Assembly (NCBI RefSeq): GCF_007748195.1
Contig: NZ_CP037920.1
Location: 6,043,800-6,107,799, forward strand
Reading direction: 5' to 3'
Length of the DNA: 64,000 nucleotides
From: Gimesia aquarii
GTDB lineage: Bacteria; Planctomycetota; Planctomycetia; Planctomycetales; Planctomycetaceae
A program made the translations under genes and the position numbers. This document shows, in pieces, positions 9,674 to 18,047 of the stretch (the stretch's first letter is position 1; every line of letters starts with the position of its first letter). Under the pieces are notes generated by a model. The model searched no databases, had not been told where the DNA came from, and saw only the letters and a list, made by a program, of their open reading frames with translations.

Positions 9674-10300
9674 ATGAATTCTGAAATAGACTTGGAATAT
9701 GATTTAGAAAGTCTTGTTCCTGCTGTAGCTTCAAATGAAATAGATAATTGTGAGAAATCTTTATCAAACCTCTTTGAAAAAGAAATAAATTTACCGGTTA
9801 AATTCATACAACATATATTACGATTCCATGGTGGTATTCCAGGAAAACAGTGTTTTAAGATGCCAGATGGTGAAATCAGAATGATTTGCCGTTTTTGTAA
9901 TATCTTAGACTCACGTAGAGATGAAAAAATTTTGGAACCATATATAAGATCCTGGAGACCTGGAGGAGCCTTTGATATCCGACTTGATTATTCGATACTA
10001 ATGCTTTGTAATAGATTTGATTATTCCGAACGGCTTTATGAAAGTGGGGGAGTTTTAGTCCCTATCGCAGTCATTGATACAGCAGGAGGCCTTAATGCAA
10101 GAGGTATGAGTGAAATGGATCTACTTTGTCTAGACTATCATAATCCTGGTGAACCATCTGTCGTTACATGGAACTTTGAGATGTCCTGGAGCACGCCAGA
10201 AATGACAGTCAAAGTAGCAGACTCTTTTGACGAATTTCTCCTAATGCTTTTTCACCGTCCTGATAACTTCCCGATCACAAATGAGTGTGATAGTTTTTAG
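9674..10300 (+). CDS. SUKH (SMI1/KNR4)-type protein, possible orphan immunity protein
   Basis: A 209-residue AT-rich gene. The pattern LPVKFIQHILRFHGGIP, a middle strand with GEIRMICRFC, the VPIAVIDTAGG and LLCLDYH strands, and the closing VADSFDEFLLMLF match the SMI1/KNR4 (SUKH) fold. SUKH proteins are commonly immunity proteins for polymorphic or contact-dependent toxins. No toxin gene is visible beside it, so it may be an orphan or serve another binding role. The ATG at 9674 is preferred to the TTG at 9662 because GAGAAGAGA lies just before it. Composition is more AT-rich than the neighbouring enolase and DUF1501 genes, which hints at separate origin. Confidence 0.7.
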   Translation: MNSEIDLEYDLESLVPAVASNEIDNCEKSLSNLFEKEINLPVKFIQHILRFHGGIPGKQCFKMPDGEIRMICRFCNILDSRRDEKILEPYIRSWRPGGAFDIRLDYSILMLCNRFDYSERLYESGGVLVPIAVIDTAGGLNARGMSEMDLLCLDYHNPGEPSVVTWNFEMSWSTPEMTVKVADSFDEFLLMLFHRPDNFPITNECDSF

Positions 10301-10602
10301 TGAAACTAAACGCCCAGATTTGGAAGCATTTAATTACGTCAATCCCCATATCAAACCTGCTTGCATCAGTGCCTGCTGAAACCCAAAATAATGGTACCGA
10401 GTCCATTAATGATTGGCGCTTCCACTTTTTTCTCCTCACAAAAAACTATGGGATGGGTTTCATTTTCGTGCTTTTTGTGTCTTTCGTGGTAGAAAAGAAA
10501 AGGATCATTCTCAGATAACTTTAAAATTGTGTTGCAACTCTACAGAAAATGATATAATCCATACATCAATTTTGGTTTATACGAAATAGAGCGAGTTTGA
10601 GC
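10301..10602. other. Intergenic region with promoter and CGTG-rich phrase
   Basis: About 300 bases before the DUF1501 gene. The stretch 10460-10490 is a repetitive phrase of TTTCGTG and TTTTGTG units, a type of intergenic sequence I have seen in other genomes. A -10 TATAAT lies at 10553-10558. A weak 72-codon open frame starting with GTG at 10300 runs across the repeat and is not called. Confidence 0.4.
10532..10558 (+). promoter_or_regulatory. Probable sigma70-type promoter of DUF1501 gene
   Basis: TTGCAA at 10532-10537 and a perfect TATAAT at 10553-10558 with a 15-base spacer, 45 bases upstream of the start codon. The spacer is short, so the -35 assignment is tentative; the -10 is convincing. 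Confidence 0.4.
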
Positions 10603-12006
10603 ATGAACGAATTCGAAATGAACCGACGGCAGGCCCTGATTGCGAGTGGCTTAGGTACGCTGAGTCTTGGTATGCCGGGAATGGTGATGGGAAGCGACAA
10701 GGTGGATGCCTCGGGCAATGCTGTTGCCTCGGAAAAGTCTTGCATCTTTGTCCTGCTCTGTGGTGGACCGAGCCACCTTGATACCTGGGATATGAAACCC
10801 GAAGCGCCCGTGGAATACCGCGGACCATACATGCCCATTAACACTAAGGTGCCGGGCATGCAAATCAACGAGATGCATACCGAGCTGGCGAAGCTGACCG
10901 ACCAATTCACGCTCATCAATTCCATGTCGCATCCGGGTGCCATCAGTAATCACTTCGATGCGATGCATAATTTGCTGAGTGGCCAGTCGAATAAACGTGT
11001 GCAGCAAGGCTTGCCAAACGAACAACCCTACCTGGGCTCGTACGTCGCCAAACACAAACCGAGCAAACGCAATTTTGTTTCCAACGCATGGCTCATCAAA
11101 TGCGTGGGTCCGCCTGTCTTTTGCGCGCCCAACATTGGCATCGGCGGCTATCTCGGTTCGGCTTATGCCCCCGTGTTTGTCGGCTCGGCCAACAATCATC
11201 CGGCGATGAAAGGCTTCAAACCGCCAGAGATCTACAATCCCTACGACGAGCAACGATTTGAAGAACGCAAATCTCTGCTCCGCGGCCTGGAGTCCAGCAG
11301 CCTGGATAAGGACCAAAGTGTAAAGGACTGGTCTGACCTCCGCGAGAAAACCTACGAAGCCCTGACGCGCGCCGAAGGTCGGAAGGCGTTTGAGATGGAC
11401 TCCGAGCCCGTCAAAGTCCGCGAACGATATGGGATGCATCCCCTCGGGCAGAATTTGTTACTCGCCCGGCGCATGGTGCAATCGGGTGTTCGCTTTGTGA
11501 CAGTCAACGGCTGGACCGGACAGGCAGAACATGACAAGAAAGGCCCCCCGAGCAGCAGTTGGGACATGCATGGCGGAAACATGGGCATGGGCAACGCCTT
11601 CGGCAACGGTTCTTATGGCATGGGATTCTGTTTGCCTCGTCTGGATCAGGCGCTTTCGGCACTGCTTTCCGATCTCAAAGAGAGCGGCATGCTGGAGAAC
11701 ACACTGGTTGTTGTGACCGGCGAGTTTGGTCGCACTCCCCACGTTCTGAAACAGGATCCGCCGGGACGACAGCACTGGCCACGGTGTTTCTCCTCGATCA
11801 TCGCTGGCGCGGGCATCGCAGGCGGAAACGTATACGGCAAATCCAACAAGTACGGCCAGTATCCCACCAAAAACCCCGTTCGCCCCGAGGAGCTTGCTGC
11901 GACCATCTACCACGCGCTCGACATTCCTATCAACGATCCCCAAGACCCGACCGGAATTTTACGCGAACTGACAACGGGCAAACCGATCATGGAGTTGTTC
12001 GGATAG
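10603..12006 (+). CDS. DUF1501 protein with Tat-type leader
   Basis: A 467-residue member of the DUF1501 family, which has an alkaline-phosphatase-like fold and is abundant in planctomycetes, where it usually accompanies a DUF1553/DUF1549 cytochrome-type partner. The N-terminus NRRQALIASGLG is a twin-arginine leader. Core motifs include LLCGGPSHLDTWDMKP, MSHPGAISNHFDAMHNLLSG, SSSWDMHGGN and VTGEFGRTPHV, and the tail is GKPIMELFG. The ATG at 10603 is preferred to the TTG at 10597; ATG 10618 is also possible. No DUF1553/DUF1549 partner is adjacent. A decayed copy of its last codons and downstream flank recurs around 15700-15748. Confidence 0.9.
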   Translation: MNEFEMNRRQALIASGLGTLSLGMPGMVMGSDKVDASGNAVASEKSCIFVLLCGGPSHLDTWDMKPEAPVEYRGPYMPINTKVPGMQINEMHTELAKLTDQFTLINSMSHPGAISNHFDAMHNLLSGQSNKRVQQGLPNEQPYLGSYVAKHKPSKRNFVSNAWLIKCVGPPVFCAPNIGIGGYLGSAYAPVFVGSANNHPAMKGFKPPEIYNPYDEQRFEERKSLLRGLESSSLDKDQSVKDWSDLREKTYEALTRAEGRKAFEMDSEPVKVRERYGMHPLGQNLLLARRMVQSGVRFVTVNGWTGQAEHDKKGPPSSSWDMHGGNMGMGNAFGNGSYGMGFCLPRLDQALSALLSDLKESGMLENTLVVVTGEFGRTPHVLKQDPPGRQHWPRCFSSIIAGAGIAGGNVYGKSNKYGQYPTKNPVRPEELAATIYHALDIPINDPQDPTGILRELTTGKPIMELFG

Positions 12007-12029
12007 CCGTAGTACGATCTAAAAAAAGA

Positions 12030-12494
12030 CTACATGCCGAGTTCGGATAGTCCTGGATGGTCGTCGGGCCGAGGACCGGGTGCGTCCCAGAAGAATCGAC
12101 GGTCAGTCTCCTTAATGGTAACATCATTGATGCTTGCTTCTCGGCGACGCATCAGGCCCGATTCGTCAAATTCCCACTGCTCATTTCCGTAGGCTCGATA
12201 CCACTGCCCAGAGTCATCGTGCCATTCATATTGAAAACGCACTGCAATACGGTTCTCATGAAAGGCCCAAAGTTCCTTGATGAGTCGATAGTCGAGTTCC
12301 TTTTGCCACTTCCTTGTAAGAAAATGTTGAACGGCATCACGACCTGCAAACATCTCTGCACGATTTCGCCACTGGGTTTCGACGGTGTAGGCCAGAGACA
12401 CTTTCTCTGCATCGCGCGTATTCCAGGCGTCTTCTGCCATGCGGACCTTCTGCGTTGCGGATTCGAATGTAAAAGGTGGTACGGGAGGTTTCAT
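12030..12494 (-). CDS. DUF1348 / SnoaL-like NTF2-fold protein
   Basis: A 154-residue protein with the DUF1348 signature: [77 protein letters not shown], and [12 protein letters not shown]. The family adopts the nuclear transport factor 2/SnoaL cone fold and has no settled enzymatic role. It lies 53 bases downstream of the HD-domain gene on the same strand and faces the DUF1501 gene tail to tail. Length is full for the family. Confidence 0.9.
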   Translation of the reverse strand: MKPPVPPFTFESATQKVRMAEDAWNTRDAEKVSLAYTVETQWRNRAEMFAGRDAVQHFLTRKWQKELDYRLIKELWAFHENRIAVRFQYEWHDDSGQWYRAYGNEQWEFDESGLMRRREASINDVTIKETDRRFFWDAPGPRPDDHPGLSELGM

Positions 12495-12547
12495 ATTGCT
12501 TTTCCAAAATATTGAATTGTAAAAAAACTAAGACTTTCAGGTTGGCT

Positions 12548-13204
12548 TTAGCTGGCCCAATTCGAGTTGAGAATCGTACTACAGAAGTTGATTGGCTTAA
12601 ATTGCGGGTCATTCAACGCCAGAACGTCAGCTTTTACGTTTCCAAAAGTTGAATCCGGCTTATGTTTGATTCCGTCATAGAATGCGCTAATGATATCTTG
12701 CTTGAATTGGTCACCGCGTGGATGAGCAGTGACAACAGCATTCCTATCAGCGTCATCGAAATCTGAATAGCCTATTCCAAGGACATCCATTTCAACCCCG
12801 GCTGTCACGAGCGCAATTACGGGATGCATATGGCAAGGGATTCCTGGAGTCGTGTGCAAGGCAATCCCGCTCCAGACGAGATCAGCGTCTTGTTGTGAAA
12901 TACCTTGTTGCTTCAAAAAGTCACGCGCGGCATTTGCTCCGTCGACTTCAAATCGCTCGTTCGTACTATGGCTCGGCATCAGGCCGAGATCATGAAACAT
13001 TGCTCCCACGTAGAGTAACTCGGAGTCAAATTCGAGTCCGCGATGTTTCCCCGCTAATGCTCCGAAGTAGTAAGTCCGAGTAGAGTGATGGAACAGGAGC
13101 GGTGTTTCTGTATCCTGAATATATTCTGTTACCTCTTTGGCTAGTTTACTGTCCGGAATGGAAACCCCACCAGACAATTCTAATTTCTCTGCCGCATCTC
13201 TCAT
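12548..13204 (-). CDS. HD-domain phosphohydrolase-like protein (cyanamide hydratase-like)
   Basis: A 218-residue HD-superfamily protein: His39-His40 in LLFHHSTRTYYFG, the H-D pair 71-72 in AMFHDLGL, a later His in GIALHTTPG and a distal Asp in the C-terminal helices. The HHSxR-F-G arrangement is that of the cyanamide hydratase-like/UPF HD subgroup, which hydrates small nitriles or hydrolyses phosphates. The ATG at 13204 has AAGGAG upstream and is preferred to the TTG at 13219. It is probably co-transcribed with the DUF1348 gene and is divergent from the GlxA-type regulator, which may control it. Confidence 0.85.
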   Translation of the reverse strand: MRDAAEKLELSGGVSIPDSKLAKEVTEYIQDTETPLLFHHSTRTYYFGALAGKHRGLEFDSELLYVGAMFHDLGLMPSHSTNERFEVDGANAARDFLKQQGISQQDADLVWSGIALHTTPGIPCHMHPVIALVTAGVEMDVLGIGYSDFDDADRNAVVTAHPRGDQFKQDIISAFYDGIKHKPDSTFGNVKADVLALNDPQFKPINFCSTILNSNWAS

Positions 13205-13334
13205 GAAATTCTCCTTCAAGCCCTTTTAAGAAAAAAACTGTTACTTGACTTGATTGTAGGTATAAAAGATAATGTCTTCAATTAACGTTTTACGTCACTT
13301 TAGGCCATTTCATTTACTTTTGGGACGTGCATCA

Positions 13335-14297
13335 ATGATACGCACTAAAACGGTTTCCATTCTTGCTCTTGATGGGGTCCAGTTGACGGATGCCTGTGGC
13401 ACCCTGGATGTGTTTGCTGAAGCCAACAAGCAGACCGGCAAAACAATCTATAGACTCGAAGTGGTCGGAACGAAGCAAGGCCCCATACAAAGTTCATCTG
13501 GAGTAAGGTTGATGGCAGATCGGGTGATAGGCTCTGACAGCTTAAACAAAACTCATACTTTCCTGGTGGCAGGAGCGCCTGGTTTACCTGACTTTCAACC
13601 AACTCAAAAGCTATTGGATGCATTAAAGGAAGAACTGAGACAAGCCAGACGTTACGGTTCTATATGTACGGGAGCTTTTCTACTGGCTGCGACGGGTAAG
13701 CTTTCAAAACGTCGTGTCACAACACATTGGGCTGTCGCAGACGCTCTAGCTCAAAAATACCCATCGTTATCAGTTGAAAAGGACGCACTTTACGTCCGAG
13801 ACGGTCCGGTACGAACAGCAGCGGGAGTCACTGCGGGGATGGATCTTGCCTTGTCGCTAGTTACTGAGGATGTCGGGCGGGAGATCGCAAAAAGCGTCGC
13901 TTCGCAATTAGTCATGTTTTTCAAGCGGCCCGGTGGACAGCTTCAATTCAGCCGTGATGAGTCAGTTTCTCCGAACTGCCGCACGACATTTCAAGAGCTG
14001 CAACGTTGGGTAGCTGCAAACCCAGCAGAAGACCTAACTGTACCGCAACTTGCTGAACGTGTTGGCCTCAGTACACGCCACTTCACACGATTGTTCCGTG
14101 CAGAAACCAATACTTCACCGGCGGTCTGGGTCGAAGCAGCACGAGTAGAAGCAGCTCGTGCAATGTTGGAATCGTCAGATAGCAGTCCTAAACAGGTGGC
14201 AATACAGTGTGGCTTCGCAGATGTAAACGTGATGCGTCGCGCGTTTAGACGTCAAATCGGCATAACACCATCCGAGTACAGCAAGCGTTTTCACTGA
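13335..14297 (+). CDS. GlxA-type regulator: DJ-1/PfpI domain plus AraC helix-turn-helix
   Basis: The N-terminal 190 residues form a class I glutamine amidotransferase-like DJ-1/PfpI domain, with ILALDGVQLTDACGTLDVF, VAGAPGL and the elbow Cys111 in GSICTGAF. The C-terminal 100 residues are a paired AraC helix-turn-helix: LTVPQLAERVGLSTRHFTRLF and QVAIQCGFADVNVMRRAF, ending ITPSEYSKRF. Homologues regulate amine, nitrile or arginine catabolism. The open frame extends upstream to an ATG at 13272, but 13335 fits the family's usual N-terminus better. It is divergent from the HD/DUF1348 pair. A 120-base remnant of a second copy lies at 15579-15699. Confidence 0.9.
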   Translation: MIRTKTVSILALDGVQLTDACGTLDVFAEANKQTGKTIYRLEVVGTKQGPIQSSSGVRLMADRVIGSDSLNKTHTFLVAGAPGLPDFQPTQKLLDALKEELRQARRYGSICTGAFLLAATGKLSKRRVTTHWAVADALAQKYPSLSVEKDALYVRDGPVRTAAGVTAGMDLALSLVTEDVGREIAKSVASQLVMFFKRPGGQLQFSRDESVSPNCRTTFQELQRWVAANPAEDLTVPQLAERVGLSTRHFTRLFRAETNTSPAVWVEAARVEAARAMLESSDSSPKQVAIQCGFADVNVMRRAFRRQIGITPSEYSKRFH

Positions 14298-14420
14298 TCG
14301 TTTCCTGTATCAAGTTCTTTTAAGGCTCTCCAACAAACCCAGTCGCATGAACCAGTTCGACTCATATCCTATTCAGCAGGATTATGAGACCAATACTTGT
14401 GCGATTGCATATGTGAAACG

Positions 14421-14519
14421 TTCAGATAACCGGATTGCGATCTAACAAATTCGGCTGTTTCAATCTATAATTGTCATCAGGACCGAACTTATTCCAACAG
14501 GGAACTTGGAAAGCCAGAC
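14421..14519 (+). repeat. Duplicated leader upstream of kinase copy 1
   Basis: These 99 bases align without gaps to 15721-15819, exactly 1300 bases apart, ending at the GTG start of each kinase copy. Both contain a TATAAT (14466-14471 and 15766-15771). The last 45 bases are also recognisable before copy 3, at about 16857-16901. The first 25 bases resemble the downstream flank of the DUF1501 gene. Confidence 0.75.
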
Positions 14520-15551
14520 GTGAATCCGAATCTTTTACCGGTAGATGACTCCTCACCCTATCACGATGCGCTCGCACAATGTATTGATCACTGGGGACTC
14601 GTTCCCGAGAAGACGGAGTTAGTCCGCGATGGCGTCAATCATGTTTTTGCCACGGAGTTCGCGGATGGTGCTCCGGTTATTATCCGCATCAGCGATGGTG
14701 CGCTGCGCGGACGAGATGAGATCTTGGGAGAATTGCTCTGGCTCGATCACTTGATCCGCCATGGCTGCACGGTCACCACACCCATTCCTTCACGTGGTGG
14801 AGACCTGCTCGAGACCATCGAACTGGACGCGGGCACAATGCATGTCTCCTGTTTCGAACGTTTCGCGGGTCGGCAACTCGACCCGGCAACCGATGCAGAG
14901 TGGAATGACGAGCTCTTTTTAAAACTGGGTCGCGAGATCGGTCGTATCCATCGCATTTCGGACCAGTTCCAGTTACCTGTCGACCACGATCGCCAGCCCT
15001 GGTATGAGAGTAAACTCGGACAGATTCCAGATCTGCTCCCCGATGTCTTCAACCCGCAAGTAGCCGAAGCCATGCGCGCCTTTACAGACGAAATGCGCAG
15101 GCGACCCACACCATCTCGTCACTATGGACTGATCCATCGGGATCTTCATGCAGGAAATTTTCTTGTTGAGAACGGTAAGGTGCAGATCATTGATTTTGAC
15201 CTTGGCTGTTATTGCTGGCGAACGATGGATTTTGCTGTCCTGCTCTTTTTATACTATTACTATCCCAGTCTCCGAATACCGCATGCTAATCCTGAGTCAT
15301 CCGGACATGTTCTGGCAAAGATGGTGCAGGGCTACCGCGACGAATACACTCTCGACCGCGAACAGTTAGACACGGTGGGAGACATGATCTTGTTACACAC
15401 CGTTTTAAACTACTTCCTCATGGCACCCACAGTGGAACATTGGCAGATCGCGCTGCGCAACCCAAAGACCTCTATCAAAGAGAGCCTGGCGTGGATTGAG
15501 CAGCTCTGGCTTAATGGCCACGAACTACATGTCGACCTCAGCCAGTTATAG
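14520..15551 (+). CDS. APH/choline-kinase-like phosphotransferase, copy 1 of 3
   Basis: A 343-residue aminoglycoside-phosphotransferase-fold kinase. The catalytic loop is HRDLH-A-G-N (His206, Asp208, Asn213), the Mg-binding motif DFD at 225-227, and the N-lobe contains VIIRISDG and GELLWLDHL. The fold phosphorylates small-molecule hydroxyls; members include aminoglycoside, choline, homoserine and macrolide kinases, and the substrate is not readable here. It starts at GTG 14520, the codon conserved in all three copies. It is the most diverged copy in its C-terminal third (FLYYYYPSLRIPHANPES). No antibiotic-resistance context is visible. Confidence 0.85.
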   Translation: MNPNLLPVDDSSPYHDALAQCIDHWGLVPEKTELVRDGVNHVFATEFADGAPVIIRISDGALRGRDEILGELLWLDHLIRHGCTVTTPIPSRGGDLLETIELDAGTMHVSCFERFAGRQLDPATDAEWNDELFLKLGREIGRIHRISDQFQLPVDHDRQPWYESKLGQIPDLLPDVFNPQVAEAMRAFTDEMRRRPTPSRHYGLIHRDLHAGNFLVENGKVQIIDFDLGCYCWRTMDFAVLLFLYYYYPSLRIPHANPESSGHVLAKMVQGYRDEYTLDREQLDTVGDMILLHTVLNYFLMAPTVEHWQIALRNPKTSIKESLAWIEQLWLNGHELHVDLSQL

Positions 15552-15578
15552 CCGGGCAAGAAACGCCGCGATATCAGC

Positions 15579-15699
15579 ATTGGCCTGGGTAGACACCACT
15601 TCACACGATTGTTCCGTGCAGAAACCAATACTTCACCGGCGGTCTGGGTCGAAGTAGCATGTGTAGAAGCGGCTCCTACGATTTTAGAATCATCAGACA
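15579..15699 (+). pseudogene. Remnant of a GlxA-type regulator gene
   Basis: About 120 bases closely match 14062-14180 inside the GlxA-type regulator. Translated, they give RHHFTRLFRAETNTSPAV in frame with the regulator's first recognition helix, then diverge (VACVEAAPTILESSD). Both ends are lost, so this is a decayed fragment left by a duplication, not a gene. Confidence 0.7.
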
Positions 15700-15748
15700 G
15701 GCAAACCGATTATGGAACTGTTCGGATAACCGGATTGTGATCTAACAG
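15699..15748 (+). pseudogene. Remnant of the 3' end of a DUF1501 gene
   Basis: GGCAAACCGATTATGGA and the following bases match the last codons (GKPIMELFG), the stop region and the first downstream bases of the DUF1501 gene at 11977-12025, with scattered substitutions. The source could be this DUF1501 gene or another paralogue in the genome. Confidence 0.5.
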
Positions 15749-15819
15749 AATCGGCTGCATTAATCTATAATCGTCATCAGAACAAGAAACACTTAAACAG
15801 GAAACTTGGGGAACCAGAT
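15721..15819 (+). repeat. Duplicated leader upstream of kinase copy 2
   Basis: Gap-free counterpart of 14421-14519, with a conserved TATAAT at 15766-15771 and the same spacing to the GTG start. It probably carries the promoter of copy 2. Confidence 0.75.
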
Positions 15820-16848
15820 GTGAATCCGAATCTCTTACCGGTAGATGACTCTTTGCCCTATCACGATGCACTCGCACAATGTATTGATCACTGGGGACTC
15901 GTTCCCGAGAAGACGGAGTTAGTCCGCGATGGCGTCAATCATGTATTTGCCACAGAGTTCGAAAACGGTGCTCCGGTCATTATCCGCATCAGCGATGGTG
16001 CGCTGCGCGGACGAGATGAGATCTTGGGAGAATTGCTCTGGCTGGATCACCTGATCCGCCAAGGTTGCACGGTCACCACACCCATTCCTTCACGTGGTGG
16101 AGACCTGCTCGAAACCATCGAACTGGACGTGGGCACAATGCACGTCTCCTGCTTCGAACGTTTCGGGGGCCGGCAACTCGACCCGGCAACCGATGCAGAG
16201 TGGAATGACGAACTCTTTCTGAAACTGGGTCGCGAGATCGGTCGCATCCACCGCGCTTCGGACAAGCTGCAATTACCTGCCGACCACGACCGTCGGCCCT
16301 GGTATGAAAGTAAGCTTACACAGTTTCCAGATCCGCTTCCTGAAACCTTCAACCCGCAAGTCGTGGACACAATGCGTGTCTTTATAGACGAATTGCGCAG
16401 GCGACCCACACAGTCTCGTCACTATGGACTGGTTCATCGAGATCTTCATGAGGGGAATTTTCTTGTTGAAGATGGTAAGGTAGAGATTATCGATTTCGAC
16501 CTGGGCTGTTACGGCTGGCGAACGATGGACCTGGCCGTCCTGCTCTTCTCGAGCTACTACTACCCCAGTCTCCGAGTGCCGCATGCCAGCGAGTTGGCCG
16601 GTGATGTTCTGGCAATGGTAGTTCAGGGCTACCGCGATGAATACACACTCGATGGCGAACAGTTAGATACGGTGGGAGACATGATTTTGCTGCACACCAT
16701 TCTCAACTATATCGTCATGGTGCCAGCTGTGGAACATTGGCAGATCGTGCTGGGCGACCCGCATCCAACCGTAATAGAAAGCCTGGCGTGGATTGAGCAA
16801 CTCTGGCTTAATGGCCACGAACTACAAGTCGACCTCAGCCAATTATAG
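15820..16848 (+). CDS. APH/choline-kinase-like phosphotransferase, copy 2 of 3
   Basis: A 342-residue paralogue of the preceding kinase, nearly identical over the first 160 residues. It keeps HRDLH-E-G-N, the DFD Mg-binding motif and the LGCYGWRTMDLAVLLF helix. Compared with copy 1 it has one residue fewer in the PHASELAGD loop. It starts at GTG 15820 behind a duplicated leader. Copy 3 follows after 53 bases, so the two are probably read on one transcript. The position next to the nucleophilic loop (A, E, K in copies 1, 2, 3) varies, which could reflect substrate drift. Confidence 0.85.
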   Translation: MNPNLLPVDDSLPYHDALAQCIDHWGLVPEKTELVRDGVNHVFATEFENGAPVIIRISDGALRGRDEILGELLWLDHLIRQGCTVTTPIPSRGGDLLETIELDVGTMHVSCFERFGGRQLDPATDAEWNDELFLKLGREIGRIHRASDKLQLPADHDRRPWYESKLTQFPDPLPETFNPQVVDTMRVFIDELRRRPTQSRHYGLVHRDLHEGNFLVEDGKVEIIDFDLGCYGWRTMDLAVLLFSSYYYPSLRVPHASELAGDVLAMVVQGYRDEYTLDGEQLDTVGDMILLHTILNYIVMVPAVEHWQIVLGDPHPTVIESLAWIEQLWLNGHELQVDLSQL

Positions 16849-16901
16849 CCGGGCGAGATCAGAACCGAACAGACTCCAACAGGAAGCTTGGGAAACCAGA
16901 C

Positions 16902-17930
16902 GTGAATTCGAATCACTCACCGTTAAGCGATTCTTCGCCCTATCACGATGTGCTCGCACAATGTATCGATCACTGGGGACTCGTTCCCGAGAAGACGGAG
17001 TTAGTTCGCGACGGTATTAATCATGTATTTGCCACAGAGTTCGAAAACGGTGCTCCGGTCATTATCCGCATCAGCGATGGTGCGCTGCGCGGACGAGGCG
17101 AAATATTGGGGGAATTATTCTGGCTAGATCACTTGATCCGCCATGGCTGCACGGTCACAACGCCGATTCCTTCACGCGGCGGGGAATTACTTGAGACCAT
17201 TGAACTGGATGAAGGCACAATGCACGTTTCCTGCTTCGAACGTTTCGGGGGTCGGCAACTCGACCCGGCAACCGATGCAGAGTGGAATGACGAACTCTTT
17301 CTGAAACTGGGCCGTGAGATCGGTCGCATTCATTGCGCTTCAGACAAGCTGCAATTACCTGCTGACCGAGATCGCCGACCTTGGTACAAGAGTAAGTCCA
17401 TGCAGTTTCCAGATCCACTTCCCGCAGTCTACAACCCGCAAGTCGTGGACGCAATGCGCGCCTTTATAAATAAATTGCGCGAGTGGCCAACACCATTTCG
17501 TCACTATGGACTGGTCCATCGAGATCTTCATAAGGGGAATTTTCTTGTTGAGAATGGCAAGGTGCAGATCATCGATTTCGACCTGGGCTGTTACGGCTGG
17601 CGGGCGGTGGACTTGGCCGTCCTGCTCTTCTCGAGTTACTACTACCCCAGTCTTCGAGTGCCGCATGCCAGCGAATTGGCCGGAAACGTCCTGGCAAAGG
17701 TAGTACAAGGCTACCGCGAAGAATACACACTCGATGGCGAACAGTTAGATATGGTAGGAGACATGATTTTGTTACACACCATTCACAACTACATCGTCAT
17801 AGCGCCTGCTGAGGAACATTGGCAGATTGCGCTGGGTGACCCTCAACCAACCGTCACAGAAAGCCTGGCGTGGATTGAGCAGCTCTGGCTTAATGGCCAC
17901 AAACTGCAAGTCGACCTCAGCCAATTATAG
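16902..17930 (+). CDS. APH/choline-kinase-like phosphotransferase, copy 3 of 3
   Basis: Third tandem copy, 342 residues, closest to copy 2: both share the PHASELAG loop and LFSSYYYPSLRVPH. The catalytic HRDLH-K-G-N and DFD motifs are intact, so it should be active. Its leader (16857-16901) is a shortened form of the leader of the other copies, fused directly to the tail of copy 2. The sequence just after the stop (17931-17972) repeats the tail of copy 1 (15552-15593). These joints mark the edges of the tandem duplication unit. Confidence 0.85.
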   Translation: MNSNHSPLSDSSPYHDVLAQCIDHWGLVPEKTELVRDGINHVFATEFENGAPVIIRISDGALRGRGEILGELFWLDHLIRHGCTVTTPIPSRGGELLETIELDEGTMHVSCFERFGGRQLDPATDAEWNDELFLKLGREIGRIHCASDKLQLPADRDRRPWYKSKSMQFPDPLPAVYNPQVVDAMRAFINKLREWPTPFRHYGLVHRDLHKGNFLVENGKVQIIDFDLGCYGWRAVDLAVLLFSSYYYPSLRVPHASELAGNVLAKVVQGYREEYTLDGEQLDMVGDMILLHTIHNYIVIAPAEEHWQIALGDPQPTVTESLAWIEQLWLNGHKLQVDLSQL

Positions 17931-18047
17931 CCGGACGAGAAACGCCGCGATGTCAGCGTTGGCCTGGGTGGACGCCTCAGGTATCACACTGGTCATTCAT
18001 CCGGCAGTCCGTCTCGCTTTGCCCACAGAGTTCACTGTAATTTTCAA

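Noticed and set aside
10300..10518. 72-codon open frame beginning GTG after the SUKH gene
   Set aside because: Runs through a repetitive intergenic phrase, has no ribosome-binding site and no family resemblance.
10651..11439. 262-codon minus-strand frame inside the DUF1501 gene
   Set aside because: Shadow of the well-supported DUF1501 coding sequence.
14520..17930. Kinase triplet as an antibiotic-resistance cassette
   Set aside because: No integrase, transposase, attachment site or other resistance gene is nearby; the fold alone does not indicate drug substrates.
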